Source: Clostridia bacterium
GTDB lineage: Bacteria; Bacillota; Clostridia; UBA1212; UBA1255
Length of the DNA stretch: 64,000 bases
Reading direction: 5' to 3'
Assembly (NCBI GenBank): GCA_017517275.1
Contig: JAFWZX010000023.1
Location: forward strand, 1 to 64,000
Under the pieces are notes generated by a model, which saw only the letters and a program-made list of their open reading frames with translations, ran no database searches and was not told the DNA's origin. The first letter of the stretch is position 1; every line of letters begins with the position of its first letter. Below, one piece after another: positions 16,161 to 24,594 of the stretch. The position numbers and the translations under genes were made by a program.

Positions 16161-16955
16161 TTAGTCTTCAACTTTATCAGCCTGGTCCATTTGAGCCATA
16201 AAGCCCGGGTTCCAGTTCTGTGCATCTTCAACCGTCTTGAAGAATCCGAAATATTGAACGTAGAAGTAGGGTGAATCTGAATCAGCAAACAGCTCTGGGC
16301 TAATTGCCAGACCGTCAAGTCTCAAACCGTAAAGTGCCGTACGGGCATCGAGGAATGCCTGGCCCTTCTTCTCGCTTAAATCAAATATGTAATCTACAAA
16401 ATCTTCATCTTCTGCTGATATATCAAAACGGAAGTTGTCTTCTCCCTTAGCACCGGCTGTTATCTGAGCATGAGCTTCAAATATTGTACAAACAGTTTCA
16501 TTCTTAAGTCTGATCTTAAATACAGGGTACTGTGAAAGGTCTAATTTCTCTCCTGTCTCTGTAGCGGAGATTAAGAAGTATGGGTCATCAATAAGCACTT
16601 CAACTGCAAGTGCATTCTCATCAAAGTAGTAGTGACAAGCCTCACCCTTTGCTGTAAAGCCGGAGCCTTCTTCATCAGCTGAAATAAATCCATCTGCCTT
16701 CCACATATAATCTTCATCATTGTAGAATCTGTATAAGAAAGCATCAACCTCCGGATCCTTAGCCGTATAGTCAATGGAAGGTGTCGGTTCAGGTGTTGCT
16801 GTCGGAACAGGAGTCGGTGCTTGCGTCGGTGCCTGTGTAGGGACAGCTGTCGGTGCTTGTGTAGGCGCTGAATCCTTATCCGAATTATCGCCACAGCCAG
16901 CAAATAAAGTAACACATAAACAAACAGTTAATAAAAATAATACTGCCTTTTTCAT
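16161..16955 (-). CDS. Lipoprotein of unknown function with PTQAPT linker
   Basis: A 264-residue surface lipoprotein. The signal ends in lipobox LFAGC. Residues 25-60 are a repetitive APTQAPT/PTPVPT linker. Residues 65-255 form a beta-rich domain (FRIDISAEDEDFVDYIFDL-like strands, LRLDGLAISPELF) of the type seen in carbohydrate-binding galactose-binding-like folds. No catalytic motif is seen. It has its own promoter and terminator, so it is monocistronic. The linker is similar in sequence to that of the anchored protein just downstream. A glycan-binding role is possible but not shown. Confidence 0.7.
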   Translation of the reverse strand: MKKAVLFLLTVCLCVTLFAGCGDNSDKDSAPTQAPTAVPTQAPTQAPTPVPTATPEPTPSIDYTAKDPEVDAFLYRFYNDEDYMWKADGFISADEEGSGFTAKGEACHYYFDENALAVEVLIDDPYFLISATETGEKLDLSQYPVFKIRLKNETVCTIFEAHAQITAGAKGEDNFRFDISAEDEDFVDYIFDLSEKKGQAFLDARTALYGLRLDGLAISPELFADSDSPYFYVQYFGFFKTVEDAQNWNPGFMAQMDQADKVED

Positions 16956-16986
16956 ATAATTTCCTCCTTATGATTGTTTTTTTTGC

Positions 16987-17015
16987 ATTTTAACACACTT
17001 TTATTTTGTCTTCAA
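16987..17015 (-). promoter_or_regulatory. Promoter of the 16.2 kb lipoprotein gene
   Basis: TTGAAG (17010-17015), 17 bases, TAAAAT (16987-16992) on the - strand. A consensus AAGGAGG ribosome site follows just before the ATG at 16955. Confidence 0.7.
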
Positions 17016-17022
17016 TATTAAA

Positions 17023-17916
17023 TTATAATTCTGCTTTAATACCTAATATACCTTCTTTTTCTTCTACGTAGAAGAAGTGTGTCCTCTCCATAGGCGGACA
17101 TTCAGGCTGATGAAGACACATCATTTGTTTTCCTTCGAACGTTTTGAAAAACATCGCATGGCCACCGTTTTTATCAAACAAGGGTTCCGGCAGATGTTTC
17201 CAGGGGCCACGTATATTGCCGCTTTGGGATACAACCGACAGAACAACATAGTTCCCGTCAAGATACGGAGACCAAGTAAGAAGCAGCTCGCCTCCTGTCA
17301 TTCTTTGCATAAACGGGGCATCCGACCCGTATCTTATCGTCTCTTTACCTTCGTATTCAATGTGGTGAGGAGTCTTTGAGGATATCGGCGATTCATCAGA
17401 AGCAAATAATCTGAATGGCTCCCCTACAATATTTACAAGGTCAGAATCTACCTGTGCCGCCCAAATCTCACCTATATATGCATCTTTATCTTTTACATAA
17501 TTATCCGGCCAATCGTGGGAATATATAATATAAGGAACGTCTCCGTCTACAAATAACGTTGCATCGATGCAGCTTTGTCCCGCCGGGGTTATCGGTCTGT
17601 TTGTCACAGGAACGAACGGACCTACAGGCGTATCTGACACTGCGACCTGCGTTCCTCGCAAACCGTTTCTTCCTTTTAATGATACAAACAGATAGAATTT
17701 CCCGTTTAATCTGTGTACTTCCGGTGCCCAGACGTCCCTATAGCTCCAAGAATCCTTCGGTATGGTAAAAACGGCAGCCATTTCCTGCCAATCTTCCAGG
17801 TTATTACTTGTATAGCAATATACTGTATTGTCTGCTTTGCCTACATATAAATAGTACGTATCCTCATAGGCAACTACAAACGGATCTCTTACTCTTAACT
17901 CATCTCTTCTTGGCAT
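17023..17916 (-). CDS. Glycoside hydrolase family 43-like, arabinosidase/xylosidase type
   Basis: A 297-residue five-bladed beta-propeller enzyme without a signal peptide. The GH43 triad is visible: RDPFV (Asp11, general base), CIDATLFVDGD (Asp118, pKa modulator) and IGEIWAA (Glu150, acid). VWAPEVHRLNGKFYLF is also typical. The start is ATG 17916 because CAGGAG lies close upstream; the open frame extends 24 residues further without a ribosome site. It faces away from the GH3 gene, so the two divergent genes probably serve one hemicellulose-derived substrate (arabino- or xylo-oligosaccharides), acting inside the cell. Confidence 0.88.
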   Translation of the reverse strand: MPRRDELRVRDPFVVAYEDTYYLYVGKADNTVYCYTSNNLEDWQEMAAVFTIPKDSWSYRDVWAPEVHRLNGKFYLFVSLKGRNGLRGTQVAVSDTPVGPFVPVTNRPITPAGQSCIDATLFVDGDVPYIIYSHDWPDNYVKDKDAYIGEIWAAQVDSDLVNIVGEPFRLFASDESPISSKTPHHIEYEGKETIRYGSDAPFMQRMTGGELLLTWSPYLDGNYVVLSVVSQSGNIRGPWKHLPEPLFDKNGGHAMFFKTFEGKQMMCLHQPECPPMERTHFFYVEEKEGILGIKAEL

Positions 17917-17981
17917 ATTAAGCTCCTGTTTTTTTCGTATTTTTTCATAAAAGAAGCTGTCTGTCAAGATTATAATATTCA

Positions 17982-18009
17982 TTGACAAAAAACTAATATA
18001 TGATATAAA
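17982..18009 (+). promoter_or_regulatory. Promoter of the GH3 gene
   Basis: Perfect TTGACA (17982-17987), 16 bases, TATAAA (18004-18009), followed by GGAGGT just before the ATG. Confidence 0.7.
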
Positions 18010-18036
18010 TCAATTAATAATGAATCGGAGGTCACC

Positions 18037-20196
18037 ATGGATTTACAAAAATTATTAAACAGCATGACCGTAGACGAGAAACTCTCTCAAATGACTCAAT
18101 TGATAACAGGCATAATTACTGACAAGAACGACGGACCGATTACGGGTCCTATGAGAAAATTCGGTTTAACGAAAGATACTACTTCAAGAGTCGGAACGAT
18201 TCTCGGCGGAAGCGGTGCAAATCACAGTAAGGATCTGCAGAATTTTCACCTAAGTGAGGACCCTAACAAGATTCCGCTTCTCTTCATGACAGACGTCATA
18301 CACGGTTATCGCACTTTGTATCCCGTTCCGTTGGGGATTGGAGCTTCTTTCGACGATGATCTTGCAGAACAGTGTTGCGCCATGGCTGCAAAAGAGGCTT
18401 GTGTCAGCGGAATACACGTTACCTTCGCCCCTATGGTTGACCTGGTAAGAGATGCTCGTTGGGGCAGATGTATGGAAACAACCGGTGAAGACCCTTATCT
18501 TAACTCAAGAATGTCCGCAGCTATGGTCAGAGGTTATCAAGGCAGTATTGATTCTCCCGACAGGCTTGGCAAATATAAAATAGCTGCCTGCGTGAAACAT
18601 TTCGCAGCATACGGCGCCTGCGAAGGAGGCAGGGATTATGATGCAGTAGAAATGGGCGATCATACGCTTCGCCAGTATTATTTACCGGCATATAAGGCTG
18701 CAGTAGACGAAGGTGTTGAACTTCTTATGACCTCATTTAACACGGTAAACGGCATACCTTCTTCTGCCAATAAATACCTGGTGCGTGATATTCTTCGCGG
18801 CGAATGGGGATTTGACGGTGTTGTTATATCTGATTTCGCGGCTTTCTACGAGATGATATCTCACGGAATCTGTGAAAATGAAAAAGAATGTGCAAAAAAA
18901 GCCCTTGATGCCACCAATGATATTGAAATGATGTCAACGTGTTTCGTTAAAAACGGCAAACAGTTACTGGAAGAAGGCGAGATTACTGAAAAACAGTTAG
19001 ACGAAGCCGTTATGCGTATTCTTAAGCTTAAAGAGAAGCTCGGCCTTTTCGATAATCCCTACAGATATGCAGACTCTGAGGAAGAAAAAGAAATCTGCCT
19101 GTGCAAGGAGCACCGCGACCTTGCCAGAATAGCTGCAGAGAAAAGTGCGGTATTGCTTAAAAACGACAATGTCCTTCCCTTCAACAAGAACGTTAAAAAG
19201 ATTGCTATCATCGGTCCGGTTGCAGATCACGGCATGATAGGAGGCTGGTTCTGTTGCGGTAAACATACAGAAGCCATAAGCGTAATCGATGGCATTAGAA
19301 ATTACGCTAAAGATGCGGAAATAGTTTTTGCCCGCGGTTGCGGTGCTCATCCTGCAGAGATGGCGGAAAATGTCAGTGAAATGATTGCTCAAGCTAAGCA
19401 AGTAGCCAAAGACGCAGATGCCGTTATTATGTGTTTGGGAGAAGAAATAGATATGAGTGGAGAGGCTCATACACGCGCCAAGATTGCTGTCAGTGATTCC
19501 CAGACGGCCCTCATTAAAGAAGTTTGCAGTGTAAACAAGAACGTTGCCGTAGTTTACTATTGCGGACGACCAATTGCTTTAGAGAAAGTAATAGACGTTG
19601 CTCCTGCCACTGTTATTTTTTGGCATCCCGGCACGGAAGGCGGTAACGCCCTTGCTAATTTGCTCTTTGGCGAAGTAAACTTCCAGGCGAAACTTCCCAT
19701 GACTTTCCCTCGCGAAGGCCAATGCCCGTACTATTACAACAGACTTAACACAGGCCGTCCAAACGGGTCGCAGGGGTACTGTTTAAACTACAGCGACTCA
19801 CCATTTCCTCCTGTTTTCCCCTTCGGCTACGGAATTTCATATACTACGTTCAGTCTCTCAGAACCTGTACTCAGCAGTGCGGAAATGACAGAAAACGGAG
19901 AAATCACTATATCATTATCTGTTAAAAACACAGGAGACCGCTCAGGCATAGAGACTGTTCAGCTGTACGTTCAGGACGTTACCGCCTCAGTTGCAAGACC
20001 GATAAAAGAACTTCGAGGATACAGCAAAGTGGAATTAAACCCGGGTGAAGAGAAAAGTATTACGTTCCGGATTACAATCGATGATTTAAAATTCAACACC
20101 TTAAGCGGCAAATATGAAGCAGAAAAAGGATTATTCAGAGTTTACGTAGGTAATAGCTCTGCTATAAACGAGTATAAGGAATTCAGATTAGTGTGA
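18037..20196 (+). CDS. Glycoside hydrolase family 3, beta-glucosidase/beta-xylosidase
   Basis: A 719-residue cytoplasmic exo-glycosidase (no signal peptide) that removes terminal beta-linked sugars. Domains are in the usual order. The N-terminal TIM barrel (about 1-320) carries IPLLFMTDVIHGYRT, KIAACVKHFAAYG and GVVISDFAA with the predicted nucleophile Asp266. The alpha/beta sandwich (about 370-590) carries SAVLLKNDNVLP, CLGEEIDMSGEA and FWHPGTEGGNA. A C-terminal fibronectin-III-like domain (about 620-719) begins at VKNTGDRSG and contains LRGYSKVELNPGE. Length and order are those of BglX/Xyl3-type enzymes. The 3' end overlaps the convergent AAC(3)-like gene by 14 bases. Confidence 0.95.
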   Translation: MDLQKLLNSMTVDEKLSQMTQLITGIITDKNDGPITGPMRKFGLTKDTTSRVGTILGGSGANHSKDLQNFHLSEDPNKIPLLFMTDVIHGYRTLYPVPLGIGASFDDDLAEQCCAMAAKEACVSGIHVTFAPMVDLVRDARWGRCMETTGEDPYLNSRMSAAMVRGYQGSIDSPDRLGKYKIAACVKHFAAYGACEGGRDYDAVEMGDHTLRQYYLPAYKAAVDEGVELLMTSFNTVNGIPSSANKYLVRDILRGEWGFDGVVISDFAAFYEMISHGICENEKECAKKALDATNDIEMMSTCFVKNGKQLLEEGEITEKQLDEAVMRILKLKEKLGLFDNPYRYADSEEEKEICLCKEHRDLARIAAEKSAVLLKNDNVLPFNKNVKKIAIIGPVADHGMIGGWFCCGKHTEAISVIDGIRNYAKDAEIVFARGCGAHPAEMAENVSEMIAQAKQVAKDADAVIMCLGEEIDMSGEAHTRAKIAVSDSQTALIKEVCSVNKNVAVVYYCGRPIALEKVIDVAPATVIFWHPGTEGGNALANLLFGEVNFQAKLPMTFPREGQCPYYYNRLNTGRPNGSQGYCLNYSDSPFPPVFPFGYGISYTTFSLSEPVLSSAEMTENGEITISLSVKNTGDRSGIETVQLYVQDVTASVARPIKELRGYSKVELNPGEEKSITFRITIDDLKFNTLSGKYEAEKGLFRVYVGNSSAINEYKEFRLV

Positions 20197-20989
20197 TATC
20201 TTGATAATATTCCTCCGGGACAGGACTATCCTCTATACACAGATCGTGATCTGTTCTTTGCCAAAGGATTCTGACTACGTCAGTCATTTTTCTGGCATCA
20301 CAGCAATATACGGTGGCATTTCCAAGCTTGTGATATGTCACCGCTTTTGTTTGCTCAAAAGCCTTTTTGTAATTCGGATAGTACTCCGAGACGCATACCT
20401 TTGTAGCCGCAGAGAAATGACCGTGATACGGAGGAGACTTATGTAAATTGCCATCATAATCTTTTATTGTTATTTCAAAAGGCTCCGGATGTAATCTGTC
20501 CGGTATATCATATCGTTCATCTACGGCATGTAAATACGTATTTCTCTCATGTCCTACGCCCACAAGCAATATCTTACCGTTCTCTTCGTATAACCTACTA
20601 AGACATCCGTTTACAGGTGTGGGGGTGGCTGATTTTTCTTCATTTCTTACGTACTCTGCTGCATTCTTGCCAAATACTGCTACTGAATGTGTGGGATGAA
20701 GTGACCTTACTCCGTCCGGGCGGAAAGCCGCAACCTTTGCCAAGGTTCCTATGCACGGAACAGAAGTTTTTACGTCATAGAAAGGATTCTTCCTGGTTAC
20801 TGAGTCCCACGTGTGTGTCGGCACGATAAATAATCCGTCTTTAAGATATTCACAAAAGGCATCAATCAATCCGTCAGCGCCGTTTTCGATAGTTCCGATA
20901 GCGCGAAGAGAACAGTGAATCGTTACTTTATCGTGACTTTTTATTCCTGTTTCCTTTAGAAATTCAATAATATCTTTTTTTGTCACCAT
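20183..20989 (-). CDS. AAC(3)/YokD-like aminoglycoside N3'-acetyltransferase family protein
   Basis: A 268-residue acetyl-CoA-dependent N-acetyltransferase of the antibiotic_NAT family. IHCSLRAIG, IVPTHTWDS, VRSLHPTHSVAVFG and LLVGVGHERNTYLHAVDE are the conserved blocks, including the His/Asp-rich active-site region. ATG 20989 is set by GGAGGT seven bases upstream. Many chromosomal members do not give drug resistance and probably acetylate amino sugars or related amines. It sits last in an operon with phosphoglycerate-mutase-like and phosphatase-like genes, which supports a metabolic rather than resistance role. The 3' end overlaps the GH3 gene on the other strand. Confidence 0.85.
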   Translation of the reverse strand: MVTKKDIIEFLKETGIKSHDKVTIHCSLRAIGTIENGADGLIDAFCEYLKDGLFIVPTHTWDSVTRKNPFYDVKTSVPCIGTLAKVAAFRPDGVRSLHPTHSVAVFGKNAAEYVRNEEKSATPTPVNGCLSRLYEENGKILLVGVGHERNTYLHAVDERYDIPDRLHPEPFEITIKDYDGNLHKSPPYHGHFSAATKVCVSEYYPNYKKAFEQTKAVTYHKLGNATVYCCDARKMTDVVRILWQRTDHDLCIEDSPVPEEYYQDITLI

Positions 20990-21002
20990 TTGTTTACCTC
21001 CA

Positions 21003-21569
21003 TTACATGGGATTAATCCAACTCCATAATCTCCACTTACCGTTTTTGTATTCATAAATTGATATTGCGCAATTATCGCAATGAATTATATTTCTCGGTT
21101 GCTTTATGCCGGTCACGATATCTAACATTCCTCTCAGCCAGCCTGCATGTGAAAAAACTGCAATTTTACCATAATCAAGAAGTTCCATTTTCTTCATAAA
21201 AGTACGAATTCTTTCGTTCATATCCTCTTTTGATTCGCCTTCGTATTGAGCGTATCCAACTAACGAAGCGCAGGCGCGTTCTTCTTTTGTCAAACACTCG
21301 TGAGGCTGTCCGGAAAGTGTTCCTACGTTAATTTCTCTTAGCTCCTTGCTTTGTTCAATTTCATAGTTCGGCAACGCAATCTGCGCAGTACGGTATGCCC
21401 TGGTAAGATCGCTGGAGAAAACTTTATCGAAGGACACATTATTGAGATATTCTCCAGCCTTATGGGCATCTTGTACTCCTTTATCTGTCAGCATAACGTC
21501 ACGCCACCCGGTCCATACGTGGCTTACATTCGTCTCACTCTGACCGTGTCTTATTACGTAAACGAACAT
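21003..21569 (-). CDS. Histidine phosphatase (phosphoglycerate mutase-like)
   Basis: A 188-residue soluble phosphatase of the histidine-phosphatase superfamily. The phospho-accepting motif is at the N-terminus, VIRHGQSETN, preceded by MFVY. SSDLTRAYRTAQIAL and VFSHAGWLRGML (second catalytic His) follow, and a Glu-rich EINVGTLSG segment supplies the acid. ATG 21569 is chosen for its RBS AGAGGTG; the frame is open upstream but overlaps the preceding gene. It lies four bases after the phosphatase-like gene. Members dephosphorylate sugar phosphates or nucleotides; the substrate here is unknown. Confidence 0.85.
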   Translation of the reverse strand: MFVYVIRHGQSETNVSHVWTGWRDVMLTDKGVQDAHKAGEYLNNVSFDKVFSSDLTRAYRTAQIALPNYEIEQSKELREINVGTLSGQPHECLTKEERACASLVGYAQYEGESKEDMNERIRTFMKKMELLDYGKIAVFSHAGWLRGMLDIVTGIKQPRNIIHCDNCAISIYEYKNGKWRLWSWINPM

Positions 21570-21573
21570 AATA

Positions 21574-22386
21574 TCACACCTCTTTCGCCGGGAAACCTTT
21601 ATAAAGGTGAACAATGTTAATATCTTCATCCATATCAAGGCCGTGAGAGCCGTTATTATCATCGATTTCGTGACAACCGTGATCCATGGCAAAGCCCACA
21701 AGCGTGTTGTGATGACCCCAACGTTCTTGTACTAATTTGCAAATGACTGAGTACATATGACCATTCAGTCTTGCTTCTGCCAATGCTTCTATGCTTTCCG
21801 GTCCTGTCTTGTGCATAACTGCATCGTAATTTCCGTTGTATACAGCAATGAAATCATGCTTGTCTTCTACTATAACCTGCATTAATCTGGCATTAACGTC
21901 AGCTATGCCGCCGGGTTCGTATTGGTAGTAGTCCATATTCCTCTCAAGATATATTCTGCTGAGACTGCTTCTGCCGTACGTAATCAAAGCAGGCTTCTTG
22001 CCTGCACGTATTAAAGCATCGAATATAGTATCAATTCTGATAACCGGCTTGTCATATTGCTGTATGCCGTGTACGGCAGGCTGAGCTCCCGTATACATTG
22101 TTCCGAAGCAAACGGGAGTCACAGATGGCATAACCGTAGACAGAGGAACTTCAATATCTGAATTTTTCTTCACTGCTGTAAATATCTGCGGATATTTCTC
22201 ATATATCCATTGAGCGATAGCATCAGGATTGTACATAATAACTCTGTCTGCCTTGCCTCCTGCAAATATTTTGTCAACGTAATCTGAAATGATTTGATTC
22301 TTTATAGCAGCCTGCTTCGGCTTATCGATTCCCATTGCATACGTTAATGCGGCGCAAACAGTATCAAGTGACGTTGGATTGTGCAT
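21574..22386 (-). CDS. Alkaline phosphatase/nucleotide pyrophosphatase superfamily-like protein
   Basis: A 270-residue protein with features of the metal-dependent phosphodiesterase/alkaline phosphatase fold. VMPSVTPVCFGTMYTGAQP places a Thr/Ser nucleophile-like residue early. TIFDALIRAGKKPALITYG and AMDHGCHEIDDNNGSHG near the C-terminus carry the Asp-His metal ligands typical of PglZ/phosphonoacetate-hydrolase-like enzymes. ATG 22386 is set by AGGAGGT eight bases upstream. It is the first gene of a three-gene operon with the histidine phosphatase and AAC(3)-like genes. The substrate is not known. Confidence 0.7.
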   Translation of the reverse strand: MHNPTSLDTVCAALTYAMGIDKPKQAAIKNQIISDYVDKIFAGGKADRVIMYNPDAIAQWIYEKYPQIFTAVKKNSDIEVPLSTVMPSVTPVCFGTMYTGAQPAVHGIQQYDKPVIRIDTIFDALIRAGKKPALITYGRSSLSRIYLERNMDYYQYEPGGIADVNARLMQVIVEDKHDFIAVYNGNYDAVMHKTGPESIEALAEARLNGHMYSVICKLVQERWGHHNTLVGFAMDHGCHEIDDNNGSHGLDMDEDINIVHLYKGFPAKEV

Positions 22387-22421
22387 ATCTAAGCTACCTC
22401 CTGGGGAGTGATTCTGCATTT

Positions 22422-22450
22422 ATTATACTATTATTATACGACATAGGCAA
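22422..22450 (-). promoter_or_regulatory. Promoter of the phosphatase/PGM/AAC(3) operon
   Basis: TTGCCT (22445-22450), 17 bases, TATAAT (22422-22427) on the - strand. A second TATAAT lies 12 bases upstream of this -10. Confidence 0.6.
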
Positions 22451-22501
22451 TAAAGGGCCTGACGCTATCATGGCTATGGTCCCTGTGTAATTTATCTGTA
22501 T

Positions 22502-22535
22502 AAAAAGAAAATGCTCTGTCGTATAGCCAGAGCAT
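22502..22535 (-). terminator. Terminator after the secreted 149-residue protein gene
   Basis: ATGCTCTG / CAGAGCAT stem (22511-22518 with 22528-22535) followed on the - strand by TTTCTTTTT. The 100 bases between it and the stop at 22642 hold no recognised feature. Confidence 0.85.
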
Positions 22536-22641
22536 CTTCCCCCTTTCGGGTAGGTTGTTATGTAGTTTTTAAAAATTTATATAACCCTCTATACGCAAGT
22601 TACATACAGTAAGAAGTGATAATAATGTGCTGTGTGTGATA

Positions 22642-23091
22642 TTACATTATTATCTGTCTGCCTGACGGTGATGGGCAGGTGTGGTAATCAGTAAACGTCT
22701 CTGATTCTGTCGTATACTGTCCATGGGCCGTTAATTCAAATACAGCTTTGTATTCGACGTTGTATCGAGCTTCGAAGTCGCAGATCATAACAAAATATAC
22801 ATCTAAAGTATCATCAATCATAGTAGCTATTCTTGTCCATCCGCCCTCGCCGTCAGATTCATATACAGTCATTCTGCCCTCAGTGAAAATGCACTCATCG
22901 TATAAATCTACTGTTGCAATAGCACTTCCCTGTGTATATTGGAAAAAGAGGTTAAACGATACAACTGATATGTATTGCCATTGAAGGGAGTCTTCAGCTG
23001 CAAAAGCGGTAAAGGGTGAAGCTGCCGCCGTCGATAACAATAAAACTGTAAGTAACACGGCAATAAGCTTCTTTACAATATTATTCTTCAT
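22642..23091 (-). CDS. Secreted protein of unknown function
   Basis: A 149-residue exported protein. Residues 1-31 form a signal peptide (KK, hydrophobic core, cleavage around AFA-AE). The mature part is a small beta-sandwich-like domain rich in aromatic residues (WQYISVVSFNLFFQY, GWTRIATM, YNVEYKAVFEL) with two cysteines. No enzyme motif is seen. It lies 90 bases downstream of the sigma/anti-sigma pair on the same strand and ends at a strong terminator. It may be a member or target of that regulon, which would need expression evidence. Confidence 0.6.
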   Translation of the reverse strand: MKNNIVKKLIAVLLTVLLLSTAAASPFTAFAAEDSLQWQYISVVSFNLFFQYTQGSAIATVDLYDECIFTEGRMTVYESDGEGGWTRIATMIDDTLDVYFVMICDFEARYNVEYKAVFELTAHGQYTTESETFTDYHTCPSPSGRQIIM

Positions 23092-23181
23092 ACTTGTCCA
23101 CTTCCTTTCGTAATCACCTTACAATATATATAACGCACCACATGACAAAATATCACAACAAATTTAAAAATTTTTGGAATT

Positions 23182-23877
23182 TTATTTTACGCTACCTGCA
23201 ATTGATATAATATCGTATCTGCTGTCATATAACGTTATCAAATACGTGTATTCACCGTCATTCCAATATACTCTGCTGACACCATTCTCCGTAACAAATA
23301 AATATCCCTTAATGTCGTTGATATAAACCTCCTGCATATCTAATCCTACGTTATCAAAAAATGCTTCATTACTGTAGTATATTTCTTGTCTTAAAGAACA
23401 TACCCTTTGTCCATTCATACTATACGTTGCCATTGATACTTTGCCGTGTTCCGCTCGAATTTCCTCCTCCACCCCTTCCGGCAAGGCCGTTATATGCTTG
23501 ACATCCTCTATAACCAGATATTTATTTGACTCATCGACACCGTCTTCGTGGAATTCCACTTTGACACAATCTTCAAACCAATCCACAATAACGCCCAGCA
23601 CTGCATTTCGCAAGGCAGATACACTCATTACCGTAATAAAAGCAGCTGAGAAAACAACAAGCAAAACAGTTACTGCCACCCGAACAAAACGTTTTAAAGT
23701 AAACAGTCTCGGCTTCATTTTATACTTAGTAATTACCCGTTTCTTTTTACGTATATATTTTGATGAAGTAGGCACGTCTGATATATCCAGATTCTCAAAC
23801 GCTTCAACCTCATCCATACCGCAACCCTCTACGGCTATAAAAAGCAAACAATCCAGTTTATCATAACGTTCAGTCAT
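23182..23877 (-). CDS. Membrane anti-sigma-like protein with extracytoplasmic DUF4367-type domain
   Basis: A 231-residue single-pass membrane protein. Residues 1-60 are cytoplasmic with an acidic N-terminus and a basic RKKKRV patch. Residues 67-90 are one membrane helix (VRVAVTVLLVVFSAAFITV). Residues 100-231 are an outside beta-rich domain ending in WNDGEYTYLITLYDS and ISIAGSV, similar to DUF4367/DUF4179 sensors. The start overlaps the upstream sigma factor by eight bases and its ribosome site (AAAGGAGG) lies inside that gene. This is the usual arrangement for a sigma factor and its membrane regulator, so an anti-sigma role is inferred. Confidence 0.75.
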   Translation of the reverse strand: MTERYDKLDCLLFIAVEGCGMDEVEAFENLDISDVPTSSKYIRKKKRVITKYKMKPRLFTLKRFVRVAVTVLLVVFSAAFITVMSVSALRNAVLGVIVDWFEDCVKVEFHEDGVDESNKYLVIEDVKHITALPEGVEEEIRAEHGKVSMATYSMNGQRVCSLRQEIYYSNEAFFDNVGLDMQEVYINDIKGYLFVTENGVSRVYWNDGEYTYLITLYDSRYDIISIAGSVK

Positions 23878-24436
23878 ACAAATCCTCCTTTCCCCGTTGA
23901 AGCAGCATTTGCTTTGCTCTCATAAGGCGCGTACTTACGGCAGATTCCTTTATGCTCAAAGCATTTGCTATATCAATGCAGCTCATATTATGTATATATT
24001 TTAGAATAACAACGTCACGGTATATATCCGGAAGTCCATTTACAAGATCATGAAGAATCTTTCTGTTTTCTTCACTCATAATGATCTTCTCAGGACAGTT
24101 CTCATAATCAACCATACAATTATCTGCCATCTCTACTTCCTCCGGCATCTCATCAATCAAGTTATTTTCCACTTGCCTGTGTCTGTAAAAGCTAATCGCG
24201 ACGCTTCTGCTGTAGATAATAACAAGTCTTGTCTGTTCTTTCTCATCTACACCCTTAAAGCAATCTAAATTTTTGATAATTTTCTCCACCACATCGTGAA
24301 CACAATCTTCCGCATAGTCCCAATTTTTAAGATATCCATATATAAATTTCTTAATATATTTTTCATATCTGGTATATATGTCGCTTACGAAAAATCGGTC
24401 ACTTTCATTCTCAATGGCCATAATTAATTCAATCAT
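23870..24436 (-). CDS. ECF-type RNA polymerase sigma factor
   Basis: A 188-residue sigma-70 family factor. Region 2 is YEKYIKKFIYGYLKN followed by AEDCVHDVVEKII. Region 4 is LPDIYRDVVILKY followed by MSCIDIANALSIKESAVSTR, a clear helix-turn-helix. There is no region 3 and the short length is that of ECF factors. GGGAGGT lies before ATG 24436. It is coupled to the membrane anti-sigma-like gene and probably controls its own operon. A canonical AAC/CGT ECF promoter was not found upstream, so the regulon is unknown. Confidence 0.85.
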   Translation of the reverse strand: MIELIMAIENESDRFFVSDIYTRYEKYIKKFIYGYLKNWDYAEDCVHDVVEKIIKNLDCFKGVDEKEQTRLVIIYSRSVAISFYRHRQVENNLIDEMPEEVEMADNCMVDYENCPEKIIMSEENRKILHDLVNGLPDIYRDVVILKYIHNMSCIDIANALSIKESAVSTRLMRAKQMLLQRGKEDLYD

Positions 24437-24526
24437 ATATATTTACCTCCCGTGGGGGATTTTAACATTTAAGCCAAATATAGTCACAGACTTTTGACCG
24501 ACTCGTTATACATGCCCGGATATAGG

Positions 24527-24567
24527 AAAAGGCTACGTTCCTGCGGATTACAGGTTCGTAGCCTTTT
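24527..24567. terminator. Bidirectional terminator after the yhaN-like gene
   Basis: AAAAGGCTACG / CGTAGCCTTTT with an inner CCTG/CAGG pair. T-runs are present on both strands. It separates the long 32.5-24.6 kb transcript from the sigma-factor gene. Confidence 0.85.
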
Positions 24568-24594
24568 ATGTTTCTTACTGTACAATCAGTAGAT

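Noticed and set aside
16774-16959. Gly/Val-rich + strand frame over the PTQAPT linker
   Set aside because: Repeat artefact opposite a lipoprotein signal and linker.
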